20,039 nt of DNA from NCBI GenBank assembly GCA_902489075.1, contig CABTYO010000035.1, forward strand, positions 1 through 20,039, read 5' to 3'. Positions 6,674-14,729 of the stretch are shown here, piece after piece. The notes beneath the pieces were generated by a model. That model saw nothing but the letters and a program-made list of their open reading frames with translations. It did not search any database and was not told the DNA's origin. Position numbers and translations under genes: made by a program. The first letter of the stretch is position 1, and every line of letters starts with the position of its first letter. Source of the DNA: an uncultured Faecalicatena sp. GTDB taxonomy: Bacteria; Bacillota; Clostridia; Lachnospirales; Lachnospiraceae.

Positions 6674-8884
6674 GTGGAAGTAGTTACCGGATATGTGGAA
6701 CACATCGTGTTCAGGAATGAGGAGAATGGTTATACGGTCTTCAACCTGGACAGCGAAGACGGCGAAGTGACCTGTGTGGGAAGTTTTAATTACATAAATG
6801 AAGGTGAGATGCTGGAGCTTGAGGGCGACTATGTGAACCACAGTGTCTATGGAAGCCAGCTGAAGGTGAGTTCCCATCAGGTGAAGGAGCCGGAGGATCT
6901 TGTGTCGATCGAGAGATATCTGGGTTCCGGTGCGGTCAAAGGGGTAGGCGCGGCGCTTGCGGCGAGAATCGTCAGACGGTTCAAAGAGGATACGTTCCGC
7001 ATCATCGAGGAAGAACCGGAGCGGCTTGCAGAAGTGAAAGGAATCAGTGAGCGCAAAGCGCGGGAGATTGCCGAGCAGGTAGAAGATAAGAAAGACATGC
7101 GCAAGGCGATGATCTATCTGCAGAACTATGGAATATCGACTACACTTGCCGTTAAGATCTATAAGCGCTATGGCTCCAAACTCTATCAGGTGCTGGAAGA
7201 GAATCCGTACCAGCTTGCAGATAATATAGAAGGTGTGGGATTCAAGACTGCAGATGAGATTGCATCCCGTATTGGAATCCATACGGATTCGGATTTCAGG
7301 ATCCGCAGCGGGATCTTTTACACACTTCAGCAGTCTGTGGGAGAGGGGCATGTCTATCTTCCGCAGGAGCTTCTGGCAGCCCGTGCGGGACAGCTTCTGG
7401 GAGTCCAGATCCAGGATGTGGAGAAGTATATCATGGATCTGTGCATCGAGAAAAAGGTGGTCAGAAAGGAAGAGCAGGAGGAGATCCGTATCTATCCGGC
7501 TCATTATTACTATCTGGAACTCAATACGGCCCGGATGCTCCATGATCTGAACATCGACTGTAATATGCCCGAGGATATGATGGAGAAAAGGCTTCGCAAG
7601 GTGGAGGAGCAGGAAGCGATTTCCCTGGATCCGATGCAGCACAGGGCAGTCATCGAGTCAATCAAGCACGGGCTTCTGATCCTGACGGGAGGACCGGGAA
7701 CCGGTAAGACGACAACCATCAATACCATGATCCAGTTTTTTGAGAGCGAGGGAATGAGCATTCTTCTGGCAGCGCCTACCGGCCGTGCGGCAAAGAGGAT
7801 GACAGAGGCGACCGGTTATCAGGCCCAGACGATCCACCGCCTGCTGGAGGTCAGCGGCAATCCGGAGGAAGAAGGCAGCGTGAACGGATTCATGAGGAAC
7901 CGCCAGAATCCTCTGGAGACAGACGTCCTGATCATCGATGAGATGTCCATGGTGGACCTGCCTCTGATGCACGCACTGTTATCGGCGGTCGTAGAAGGGA
8001 CCAGGCTGATTCTTGTGGGAGATGTCAACCAGCTTCCGTCAGTAGGTCCGGGAAGCGTTTTAAAAGATATCATTGCATCCGGCAGTTTCCCTGTTGTAAC
8101 ACTGACGAAGATCTTCCGTCAGGCAGGGGAGAGTGACATTGTTGTCAATGCGCATAAGATCAACGCCGGAGAGCCGGTCATCCTGAATAACAAAAGCCGG
8201 GACTTTTTCTTCCTGAAACGGCAGGAGGCGGATGTGATCATCAGTGTGGTCATTACTTTGATCCAGAAAAAGCTTCCGAAATATGTGAATGCCGCGCCGA
8301 CAGATATTCAGGTGATGACACCGACACGTAAAGGTCTTCTGGGAGTGGAACGTTTAAATACGATTTTACAGCGTTATCTGAATCCGCCGGACCCGGGGAA
8401 AGCAGAAAAAGAGTTCGGCCAGAAGCTTTTCCGTGTTGGGGATAAAGTAATGCAGATCAAGAATAACTACCAGTTAGAGTGGGAAATCTGTACAAAGTTC
8501 GGTCTGACTGTGGATAAAGGTACCGGAATCTTCAACGGAGACATGGGGATTGTTACGGAGATTAATACATACGATGAGACACTGGAAGTAGAATATGATG
8601 AGGGCCGTAAGGTCAAGTATCCATATGAACTGCTGGATGAGCTGGAGCTGGCCTATGCGATCACAGTACATAAGTCCCAGGGCAGCGAGTATCCTGCGGT
8701 CATCATTCCGCTGCTCCCCGGACCAAGGCTTTTATACAACAGGAATCTGCTGTATACGGCTGTAACACGTGCAAAAAAATGCCTGACGATTGTGGGGAGT
8801 GATACGACATTTCAGGAAATGATACAAAACAAAAACGAACAGAACCGTTATACAAGTTTAGCAGAGCGTATTCAGGAATTTTAG
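6674..8884 (+). CDS. recD2: RecD2-type 5'-3' DNA helicase (RecD/TraA family)
   Basis: RecD2 is a superfamily 1B helicase found in bacteria without RecBCD; in Firmicutes it acts in replication-fork maintenance and repair. The 736-residue product starts with an OB-like segment (VVTGYVEHIVFRNEENGYTVF). A helix-hairpin-helix region follows (about 75-200, with GVGAALAARIVRRF and GVGFKTADEIA), then the helicase core: Walker A GGPGTGKT (339-346), GRAAKRM, Walker B IIDE (420-423), GDVNQLPSVGPG, and the UvrD-like C-terminal motif ITVHKSQGSEYP. The start is GTG, supported by GAGGAGG at 6662-6668; the two ATGs just upstream (6639, 6654) are out of frame. The frame of the downstream comF-like gene overlaps this gene's end. 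Confidence 0.94.
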   Translation: MEVVTGYVEHIVFRNEENGYTVFNLDSEDGEVTCVGSFNYINEGEMLELEGDYVNHSVYGSQLKVSSHQVKEPEDLVSIERYLGSGAVKGVGAALAARIVRRFKEDTFRIIEEEPERLAEVKGISERKAREIAEQVEDKKDMRKAMIYLQNYGISTTLAVKIYKRYGSKLYQVLEENPYQLADNIEGVGFKTADEIASRIGIHTDSDFRIRSGIFYTLQQSVGEGHVYLPQELLAARAGQLLGVQIQDVEKYIMDLCIEKKVVRKEEQEEIRIYPAHYYYLELNTARMLHDLNIDCNMPEDMMEKRLRKVEEQEAISLDPMQHRAVIESIKHGLLILTGGPGTGKTTTINTMIQFFESEGMSILLAAPTGRAAKRMTEATGYQAQTIHRLLEVSGNPEEEGSVNGFMRNRQNPLETDVLIIDEMSMVDLPLMHALLSAVVEGTRLILVGDVNQLPSVGPGSVLKDIIASGSFPVVTLTKIFRQAGESDIVVNAHKINAGEPVILNNKSRDFFFLKRQEADVIISVVITLIQKKLPKYVNAAPTDIQVMTPTRKGLLGVERLNTILQRYLNPPDPGKAEKEFGQKLFRVGDKVMQIKNNYQLEWEICTKFGLTVDKGTGIFNGDMGIVTEINTYDETLEVEYDEGRKVKYPYELLDELELAYAITVHKSQGSEYPAVIIPLLPGPRLLYNRNLLYTAVTRAKKCLTIVGSDTTFQEMIQNKNEQNRYTSLAERIQEF

Positions 8885-8886
8885 AC

Positions 8887-9561
8887 CTGATATATCCTCC
8901 TGTATGCCCTTTCTGCGGCAGAATTTCCAGAGACGGGATCTGCGAAGCGTGCAGAAAGAAGATCCAGTATATCAGGGAACCCCGCTGTATGCGCTGCGGC
9001 AAGCCTCTTGAGAAGGAAGAACAGGAATACTGCCGGGACTGCGGGAGACATCCGTCCTTTTACGAACAGGGGCGCAGCGTCTGGCTGCATAAGCCTCCGG
9101 TCTCCCAGGCAGTGTACCGGCTGAAATATAAGAATAAAAGAAGCTATGGGAAGATCTTTGCCGCGGAGATGGCACGCTGTTATGGAGATCAGATCAGGAG
9201 ATGGGGAATCCAGGAGATCATCCCGGTTCCTCTGCACAGGCGGCGTCTCAGAAAAAGGGGATATAACCAGGCGGGGATTCTGGCAGAAGAGCTGGGAAGG
9301 ATTCTGCATATTCCTGTGAGTCAGGACATTGTATACCGGATCCGTAATACCAGGCCCCAGAAAGAATTAAATGATGCCCAGAGAGTCAGCAACCTGAAAG
9401 GGGCCTTCGCGGTGTCAAAGAAGAAGGCAAAGCCGGTTGTTCTGGTCATTGACGATATCTACACAACGGGAAACACCATACAGAGGACAGCGAAAATGCT
9501 GAAGGCGGCAGGGGCTGAAAAAGTGTATTTTTTGACCATAAGCATTGGACAAGGACTCTGA
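8887..9561 (+). CDS. comF: ComF-family phosphoribosyltransferase-like protein, non-AUG start
   Basis: ComF/ComFC proteins combine N-terminal zinc fingers with a phosphoribosyltransferase fold and help DNA uptake during natural transformation. From the CTG at 8887 the product has 224 residues, normal for the family. Cys pairs at 7/10, 19/22, 34/37 and 49/52 form the zinc region. The PRPP-binding motif VIDDIYTTGNT has its two Asp at 189-190. The first ATG in frame (8989) would cut away half of the zinc ligands, so the true start must be upstream, yet no ATG, GTG or TTG exists between the in-frame stop at 8800-8802 and 8989. CTG 8887 has AGGAA (8874-8878) at good distance; ATT 8878 is the other candidate. 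Translation is probably coupled to recD2. The product call is firm, the start is not. Confidence 0.85.
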   Translation: MIYPPVCPFCGRISRDGICEACRKKIQYIREPRCMRCGKPLEKEEQEYCRDCGRHPSFYEQGRSVWLHKPPVSQAVYRLKYKNKRSYGKIFAAEMARCYGDQIRRWGIQEIIPVPLHRRRLRKRGYNQAGILAEELGRILHIPVSQDIVYRIRNTRPQKELNDAQRVSNLKGAFAVSKKKAKPVVLVIDDIYTTGNTIQRTAKMLKAAGAEKVYFLTISIGQGL

Positions 9562-9575
9562 GTGTATGCTATACT
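9546..9575 (+). promoter_or_regulatory. Strong candidate promoter for the cdaA-region operon
   Basis: TGGACA (9546-9551, five of six matches to TTGACA) and TATACT (9570-9575) are 18 bases apart. The -10 has the TGn extension (TGC at 9567-9569). It begins inside the last codons of comF and lies 48 bases before the next start codon, so it probably separates transcription of the downstream membrane-protein and c-di-AMP genes from recD2-comF. Confidence 0.6.
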
Positions 9576-9623
9576 AAAAATGATGTTTACAGAAAGCTTA
9601 AGAATACTTCGAGGTGAAGATAT

Positions 9624-10019
9624 ATGTTAGATAAGAATCGTATCAGGCTGATGACGAAGATGGCGCAGTATGAGAAGAACCTGGCGCCGGAAGATTTGAA
9701 GATCAGCAGTTACTATAAGAAGGATTATGCAAGTCTGAATACTCTGATCACAGTGATCTGGGTCACCATCGGATATGTAATGGCGGCAGGCCTGGTTGTA
9801 CTGTGTAATGTAGATGCACTGCTTAAGGACCTGACGATGACGAAGCTGTTTCTCATCATCGCAGTCGCAGTCGGGGCCTATATTGTATTGCTGGTCGTAT
9901 ATTGTGTCTGTGCCAGCAGCTTTTATAAGTCCAGGCACAATAAGGCAAAGCAGCGTGTGAAGATGTATTACCGAGATTTATCCCGCCTGGGAAAGATGTA
10001 TATGAAGGAGAAGAATTAG
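9624..10019 (+). CDS. Small two-helix membrane protein, unknown function
   Basis: I do not recognise this 131-residue protein. It has a charged N-terminal segment (1-36, rich in Lys, Met and Tyr) and two clear membrane helices (about 38-61, LITVIWVTIGYVMAAGLVVL, and 73-98, KLFLIIAVAVGAYIVLLVV). It ends in a basic cytoplasmic tail (SRHNKAKQRVKMYYRDLSRL). Positive-inside charge suggests both termini are in the cytoplasm. GAGGTGA at 9611-9617 supports the start. The stop is only three bases before the next start, so the two genes are almost certainly co-translated. It shares the operon with cdaA-cdaR, hinting at an envelope or c-di-AMP-linked role, but that is inference. Confidence 0.8.
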   Translation: MLDKNRIRLMTKMAQYEKNLAPEDLKISSYYKKDYASLNTLITVIWVTIGYVMAAGLVVLCNVDALLKDLTMTKLFLIIAVAVGAYIVLLVVYCVCASSFYKSRHNKAKQRVKMYYRDLSRLGKMYMKEKN

Positions 10020-10022
10020 AAA

Positions 10023-11171
10023 ATGAGTACTTTACTAGTCTGGAAAGAGCAGCTTCAAAAGATTTATGCAAAATATTCAGTTTACATTATGAAGGCATTA
10101 CAATTTGTACTGGGATTATGTGTTTTCGGCCTCATTAATTCGAATATCGGCTTTATGAAAGCCGCTTCTTCTATTCTGTGTACAATCGGGCTTTCCGTGG
10201 TCTGTGCATTCCTGCCGCTGGTCGTGATGGTACTTGCGGCGACAGCCCTTGTGCTTTTACATTTTTACACACTGTCCATGCCGATCGCCATTGTTTCTCT
10301 GGTTATCTTTCTGATCATGTATATTTTTTATTTCAGATTCACACCAGGAAAAGCATGGCTTGTTCTGCTGACACCGGTTGCGTTTGCTTTAAAAGTACCA
10401 TTTGTGATCCCGGTTGCATTCGGGCTTCTGGGAACGCCTGTGTGGGTATTGCCGGCAGCATTCGGAACGATCGCATATTACATGATCCACTTTGTGAAGG
10501 TATCATCCTCAGCATATAAAGGTGCAGATGCGAAGAGCCTTGTGGAAGGACTGATGGCATTCACCAAACAGTCTCTGAACAATAAGGAGATGTGGGTGAT
10601 GGTGCTGGCAGTCTCCATCAGTATTCTGGTCGTATATGCCATCCGCACCCGTTCCTTTGACCATGCATGGAAGATTGCATCTGCTGTAGGTGCAGTGACA
10701 GCGATCGTTGCAGGTGCAGCAGGGAAGATTGCCCTGGACGTTCATCTGTCATACGGTCTGCTTGTGGGCAGCGGTGTGGCTGCGATCTGTGTGGGGCTGA
10801 TCCTGGAATTTCTGTTCTTTTCCGTGAATTATTCCCGGACAGAGCGCATGCAGTTTGAAGATGATGAATATTATTATTATGTAAAGGCTGTCCCGAAGAT
10901 TGGTGTGTCTGCTCCGGAGGTGAGCGTAAAGCATATCAACGAGAGAAAGGCTGATACGAATACACAGGAGACGGTCGTGATTGACCAGGAAGACGTAGAG
11001 CGTGCAGTGGGAACTGTAAAGAGACCGCCTCAGAAGAGACGTCCGGCGCCGAAGCCGAGAACTCAGGTGAGAAAGGTCGACCACGCGAGAGCAGCAGATG
11101 AGATCCTGCTGACAAGAAGCCTGACAAAGGAACTTGGGTTAGAGAACCTGGAGGATGAATTAAATAAATAA
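10023..11171 (+). CDS. Polytopic membrane protein with charged C-terminal tail, unknown function
   Basis: A 382-residue protein I cannot assign to a named family. About residues 22-270 are strongly hydrophobic with roughly eight membrane helices (for example ALQFVLGLCVFGLI, VIPVAFGLLGTPVWVLPAAF, GLLVGSGVAAICVGLILEFLFF). From about 275 a cytoplasmic-type tail begins: acidic and tyrosine-rich (FEDDEYYYYVK), then a Pro/Arg/Lys-rich stretch (about 322-345, RPPQKRRPAPKPRTQ), then a helical end (EILLTRSLTKELGLENLEDELNK). The start ATG lies three bases after the previous stop. The architecture suggests a membrane scaffold or transporter-like protein whose tail contacts a partner. No ATP-binding or catalytic motif is visible. 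The gene lies 53 bases upstream of cdaA. Confidence 0.8.
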   Translation: MSTLLVWKEQLQKIYAKYSVYIMKALQFVLGLCVFGLINSNIGFMKAASSILCTIGLSVVCAFLPLVVMVLAATALVLLHFYTLSMPIAIVSLVIFLIMYIFYFRFTPGKAWLVLLTPVAFALKVPFVIPVAFGLLGTPVWVLPAAFGTIAYYMIHFVKVSSSAYKGADAKSLVEGLMAFTKQSLNNKEMWVMVLAVSISILVVYAIRTRSFDHAWKIASAVGAVTAIVAGAAGKIALDVHLSYGLLVGSGVAAICVGLILEFLFFSVNYSRTERMQFEDDEYYYYVKAVPKIGVSAPEVSVKHINERKADTNTQETVVIDQEDVERAVGTVKRPPQKRRPAPKPRTQVRKVDHARAADEILLTRSLTKELGLENLEDELNK

Positions 11172-11180
11172 TTTGGAAAA

Positions 11181-11189
11181 TGCTATAAG
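11181..11189 (+). promoter_or_regulatory. Possible internal extended -10 promoter before cdaA
   Basis: TGCTATAAG has the TGn extension and a -10 matching TATAAT at five of six positions, 36 bases before the cdaA start. No good -35 is present. It could give cdaA-cdaR extra transcription independent of the upstream membrane genes. Confidence 0.3.
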
Positions 11190-11224
11190 GGAACATTTTA
11201 TTAATAAGACAGGAGGTGGCATGA

Positions 11225-12097
11225 ATGGAAGAGTGGATCAGACGATTTCTGGAAAAGTATGCGGATGAAATGTACTTTCCAAATGTGCACCTGACTGATA
11301 TTATCGAGATCCTGATCGTGGCGGTGATCGTCTATGAGATCATGCTCTGGATTAAGAACACAAAGGCATGGATGCTGTTAAAGGGAATGATTGTCCTGGC
11401 AGTGTTTATCCTGGTTGCTGCGCTTTTTCAGATGCATACGATTCTGTTTCTGGCCAGAGAATCGATCAATGTGCTGGCTGTTGCCGCTGTTGTCGTATTT
11501 CAGCCGGAGCTTAGAAGGGCTCTGGAGAAGCTGGGCGAGAAGAATCTGCTCAGCAATATCAACCTATTTGACAGGAATAAAGAGAATCAGCGTTTTTCAG
11601 ATGAGACCGTGGAGAGTCTGGTAAAGGCCTGCTTTGACATGGGGAGTGTCTGTACAGGAGCGCTGATCGTGGTAGAACAGGCGATCCGCCTGACAGAATA
11701 TGAGATGACGGGGATTGAACTGGATTGTAAGGTATCCTCCCAGGTACTGCTCAATATATTCGAGCACAATACTCCGCTTCATGACGGCGCGGTGATTATC
11801 CGGGGAGACCGGATCACATCTGCCACATGTTATCTGCCGTTATCCGATAATATGCAAATCAGCAAGGATCTGGGAACCAGGCACAGAGCTGCCCTGGGAA
11901 TGAGCGAGGTAAGCGATGCACTCATCATCGTTGTTTCAGAGGAGACCGGACAGGTATCCGTGGCGATGGGCGGGCAGCTGGCGAGAGGTATCACGCCGGA
12001 ATATCTTGCGACAAGGCTGAGCCAAATCCAGTATAGGACCTCAGAGGGAAAGAAATTTACTATACGGAAAGGACGGCAGAAACATGAAGAAGTATAA
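11225..12097 (+). CDS. cdaA: Membrane diadenylate cyclase CdaA
   Basis: CdaA (DacA) joins two ATP into c-di-AMP, the second messenger controlling potassium and osmolyte transport and cell-wall homeostasis in Firmicutes. The 290-residue product has three N-terminal membrane helices (about 24-42, 49-67, 72-92). A linker follows, then the DAC catalytic domain. The signature motifs are intact: DGA at 187-189 and RHR at 219-221, spaced 32 residues apart as in known CdaA enzymes, with NTPLHDGAVII and GTRHRAALG contexts. The start at 11225 follows AGGAGGTG (11211-11218) by six bases; an ATG at 11221 is out of frame. It overlaps cdaR by 14 bases, the standard pairing. glmM, often third in this cluster, is absent here. 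Confidence 0.97.
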   Translation: MEEWIRRFLEKYADEMYFPNVHLTDIIEILIVAVIVYEIMLWIKNTKAWMLLKGMIVLAVFILVAALFQMHTILFLARESINVLAVAAVVVFQPELRRALEKLGEKNLLSNINLFDRNKENQRFSDETVESLVKACFDMGSVCTGALIVVEQAIRLTEYEMTGIELDCKVSSQVLLNIFEHNTPLHDGAVIIRGDRITSATCYLPLSDNMQISKDLGTRHRAALGMSEVSDALIIVVSEETGQVSVAMGGQLARGITPEYLATRLSQIQYRTSEGKKFTIRKGRQKHEEV

Positions 12098-13373
12098 GTT
12101 TACAGATAATCTCGGACTCAAGATTATGGCTCTTGTTTTTGCAGCTCTTTTATGGTTTGTAGTTGTCAATATAGACGATCCGATAGAACCGGCCACCTTT
12201 AAGAACATACCGGTCCAGCTGGTGAATACACAGGTGGTGACGAATGAAGGGAATACCTACATTGTTGAGGATGGGACGCAGACAGTCAGTGTGGTTGTCA
12301 AAGCCAAGAGATCTATCCTGTCCAAGATTTCATCAGAAGATATTATCGCGACTGCTGATATGGCAGAGCTGCAGTTTGAGACCCTGATCCCGATCAAGGT
12401 GAGTGTAACAGGTTATGATAAGTGTACGGCAGAAGCATCGCCGAGTAATATGAGAGTGACAGTTGAAAAGTATACAGACAGAGTGCTGCCATTGACAGTC
12501 AGCGCTTCGGGAACACCGCGTGACGGATATGTCATCGGGGAGATCACACCGAATCCGGATAAGATTCAGGTGAAAGGACCTCAGTCCCTGGTCAACAGTA
12601 TTGATAAGGCAGTGGCAAAAGTAGATGTCTCAGGAGTCTCAAAGACCGGTACAATCAAGGCCGAGCTGCTCTATTACGGCAGTGACGGCAGTCTGGTAGA
12701 CAAGAGCCAGTTGAACAATAATCTTGGAAAGGAAGGAGTAACCGTGGATGTTACTGTTCTGAATACCAAGAATCTGGCCTTGAAGTTTAATGTGTCCGGC
12801 GAACCGGAGGATGGTTATGTATTCAGCGGTCTGAGCAGTGAGCCGGAGAAGATCCAGGTCTGCGGAACAGCGGATGCACTGGCTTCGATCTCGGTGCTTG
12901 AAATTCCGGGATCAGAACTCGATATCAGCGGCATGACAGAGAAAATGGAAAAAACCGTGGACATCCTGCCATATCTGCCTCCGGGAATTGAACTGGTGGA
13001 TGAGACGGCGAATAATGTGATTGTGACGGTGAGCATTGAGGAAGAAGGCACCCGGACGATTGAGCTGCCGGCGGAATCCATACGTGTGGATAATCTGGCG
13101 GATAACCTGCTGATCTCCTATGAGGATAATTCGACGGTCAGCCTGCAGTTCAGAGGGGCAAAGCAGGCGCTGGATGCGCTTGACCTCAAGGATGCAGTCT
13201 ATATCGATATGAAAGGCCGCACGAAGGAGACCCAGTATGAAGTACCTGTGAATGTAACGATCCCGGATGATGTAAAGGGAGAAGTAACACTTTCCAAGCG
13301 CCCGACCATCAAGGTGACAGTGTCGGAGAAGAAAGAGAACACGGATTTAACAGAGTCAAAGGATAAAGAGTAA
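12084..13373 (+). CDS. cdaR: CdaA regulatory protein CdaR (YbbR domains)
   Basis: CdaR is anchored in the membrane with most of its mass outside, and it modulates CdaA activity. The 429-residue product has one N-terminal membrane helix (about 10-31, GLKIMALVFAALLWFVVVNI). It then has about four YbbR beta-domains, recognisable by repeated segments such as PRDGYVIGEITPNPDKIQVKG (148-168) and PEDGYVFSGLSSEPEKIQVCG. The tail is Lys/Glu-rich (VSEKKENTDLTESKDKE). The start lies inside the end of cdaA, with GGAAAGGA (12066-12073) upstream, so translation is coupled. HPr follows after 17 bases. Confidence 0.94.
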   Translation: MKKYKFTDNLGLKIMALVFAALLWFVVVNIDDPIEPATFKNIPVQLVNTQVVTNEGNTYIVEDGTQTVSVVVKAKRSILSKISSEDIIATADMAELQFETLIPIKVSVTGYDKCTAEASPSNMRVTVEKYTDRVLPLTVSASGTPRDGYVIGEITPNPDKIQVKGPQSLVNSIDKAVAKVDVSGVSKTGTIKAELLYYGSDGSLVDKSQLNNNLGKEGVTVDVTVLNTKNLALKFNVSGEPEDGYVFSGLSSEPEKIQVCGTADALASISVLEIPGSELDISGMTEKMEKTVDILPYLPPGIELVDETANNVIVTVSIEEEGTRTIELPAESIRVDNLADNLLISYEDNSTVSLQFRGAKQALDALDLKDAVYIDMKGRTKETQYEVPVNVTIPDDVKGEVTLSKRPTIKVTVSEKKENTDLTESKDKE

Positions 13374-13390
13374 GGGAGGAGCAGCTTAAG

Positions 13391-13666
13391 ATGGTGAGTG
13401 AAAAAGTGATAATCAAGAACCCAACAGGTCTTCATCTTCGGCCGGCGGGGCTGTTCTGTAAGACAGCTATGCAGTATGGCTGCAAGATCACAGTTGAGAA
13501 GAAGAACAAGCATGAGGATGTGACAGCGAATGCAAAGAGTGTCTTAAGTGTACTTGGTGCATGTATTAAAAGTGGAGATGAGATTCGTATTGTGTGTGAA
13601 GGCGAAGATGAAGAAGCAGCATTGACGGAAATGGTGCGTATCGTAGAAGACGGCCTTGGCGAGTAA
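13391..13666 (+). CDS. HPr-family phosphocarrier protein
   Basis: HPr passes phosphate from PTS enzyme I to sugar-specific EIIA proteins and, when phosphorylated on serine, acts with CcpA in catabolite control. The 91-residue product has the phosphorylatable His15 in GLHLRPAG. The regulatory Ser is at position 50 in AKSVLSVLG, four residues later than the usual Ser46 because the loop before it is longer (EKKNKHED). It ends with the typical GLGE. GGGAGGAG at 13374-13381 supports the start. It sits in the cdaA-cdaR operon, away from any ptsI, so it may be the general HPr or a paralogue. Confidence 0.92.
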   Translation: MVSEKVIIKNPTGLHLRPAGLFCKTAMQYGCKITVEKKNKHEDVTANAKSVLSVLGACIKSGDEIRIVCEGEDEEAALTEMVRIVEDGLGE

Positions 13667-13704
13667 GGCAGAGAAAATCAAGAAACAGTACAAGGAGAAA
13701 GAAA

Positions 13705-14625
13705 ATGAGCAAAGCTACATTAGTGATTATGGCAGCGGGAATCGGAAGCAGGTTCGGAGGCGGGATCAAGCAGCTGGAGCCGGTAGGACCGAACGGTGAG
13801 ATCATCATGGATTATTCCATCTATGATGCAATGGAAGCAGGATTTGACAAAGTCGTATTTGTCATCAGAAAAGATCTGGAGAAAGATTTTAAGGAAGTGA
13901 TCGGCAACCGGATCGAGAAAGTGGTAGATGTGGACTATGCATTCCAGGAAGTAGACGATATTCCACAGCCGTATAAAGATACTTTCAGGGAAAGGACGAA
14001 GCCATGGGGAACCGGGCAGGCGATCCTCTGCTGCAGGGATGTGGTAGACGCTCCATTTCTTGTCATCAATGCAGATGATTATTATGGAAAGCAGGCATTC
14101 CAGGAAGGGTTTGAATATCTGACCGGCAGCCAGAGCGACAATACCGGAGAGATCTGTATGATCAGTTTTGTTCTGAAGAATACGCTGAGTGACAACGGAG
14201 CTGTTACACGGGGCATCTGTCAGGTCAGCGATGACGGGATGCTGACAAAGATCGTTGAGACACATAACATTGAAAAAGTAGAAGGCGGTGCCGCCGTACA
14301 GAAAGAAGATGGTCCAGAAAAGGTAGATATAGAATCAGCTGTTTCCATGAATATGTGGGGCTTAAGGCCGGACTTCTTCCAGACTCTGGACAGCGGATTC
14401 AAGGAGTTTTTAAGCAACGTACAGCCTGATAATTTAAAAGCGGAATACCTTCTCCCAACAATTATAGGGGAGCTGCTGGAGGAAGGAAAGCTTGCGGTAA
14501 AGGTATTAAAATCACACGACAAGTGGTTTGGAGTAACTTATAAGGAAGACAAAGACGCTGTAGTGGCAGCGGTAAGGGGATTGATTGATGCGGGAGTTTA
14601 TCCGGAGAAGTTATTTGAGTACTAA
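13705..14625 (+). CDS. Sugar nucleotidyltransferase family protein
   Basis: A 306-residue protein of the NTP_transferase (GT-A-like) fold that joins a nucleotide to a sugar phosphate or related alcohol phosphate. The N-terminal nucleotide-binding signature is AAGIGSRFGGGIKQL (10-24). The metal and substrate motif NADD is at 122-125 (FLVINADDYYG), and PWGTGQAI lies between them. The C-terminal part (KAEYLLPTIIGELL, KWFGVTYKEDKDAV) resembles glucose-1-phosphate nucleotidyltransferases, but the exact substrate cannot be told from sequence. AAGGAGAAAG (13692-13701) precedes the start. It is the last gene before the terminator at 14641, and probably belongs to the 9546-14683 transcription unit. 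Confidence 0.85.
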   Translation: MSKATLVIMAAGIGSRFGGGIKQLEPVGPNGEIIMDYSIYDAMEAGFDKVVFVIRKDLEKDFKEVIGNRIEKVVDVDYAFQEVDDIPQPYKDTFRERTKPWGTGQAILCCRDVVDAPFLVINADDYYGKQAFQEGFEYLTGSQSDNTGEICMISFVLKNTLSDNGAVTRGICQVSDDGMLTKIVETHNIEKVEGGAAVQKEDGPEKVDIESAVSMNMWGLRPDFFQTLDSGFKEFLSNVQPDNLKAEYLLPTIIGELLEEGKLAVKVLKSHDKWFGVTYKEDKDAVVAAVRGLIDAGVYPEKLFEY

Positions 14626-14640
14626 AAGAAAAAATGAGAG

Positions 14641-14683
14641 GCATGTGCATCCATAAGGGGTGCATGTGCTTTTGTGCGTTTTT
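14641..14683 (+). terminator. Intrinsic terminator closing the cdaA operon
   Basis: GCATGTGCATCC (14641-14652) pairs with GGGTGCATGTGC (14658-14669) over 12 positions including three G-U pairs, with a five-base loop. TTTT and a second TTTTT run follow. It lies 15 bases after the nucleotidyltransferase stop. Confidence 0.85.
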
Positions 14684-14729
14684 AGCGGGATGGTAAATGA
14701 TGGAAAAAGAAGGGACTAGAGTTTAAGAC

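Noticed and set aside
6632..7642. 336-codon open frame on the - strand opposite recD2
   Set aside because: It lies entirely against the conserved recD2 N-terminal half and leader, has no recognisable motif, and its His/Leu/Ile-rich composition is what the antisense of this codon usage gives.
8878..8890. Programmed -1 frameshift joining recD2 to comF
   Set aside because: The end of recD2 (GAA TTT TAG) is not a proper slippery heptamer in the zero frame and no strong downstream structure is evident; a non-AUG start is simpler.
8989..8991. ATG as the comF start
   Set aside because: It would remove the first five zinc-finger Cys residues, which the family conserves.
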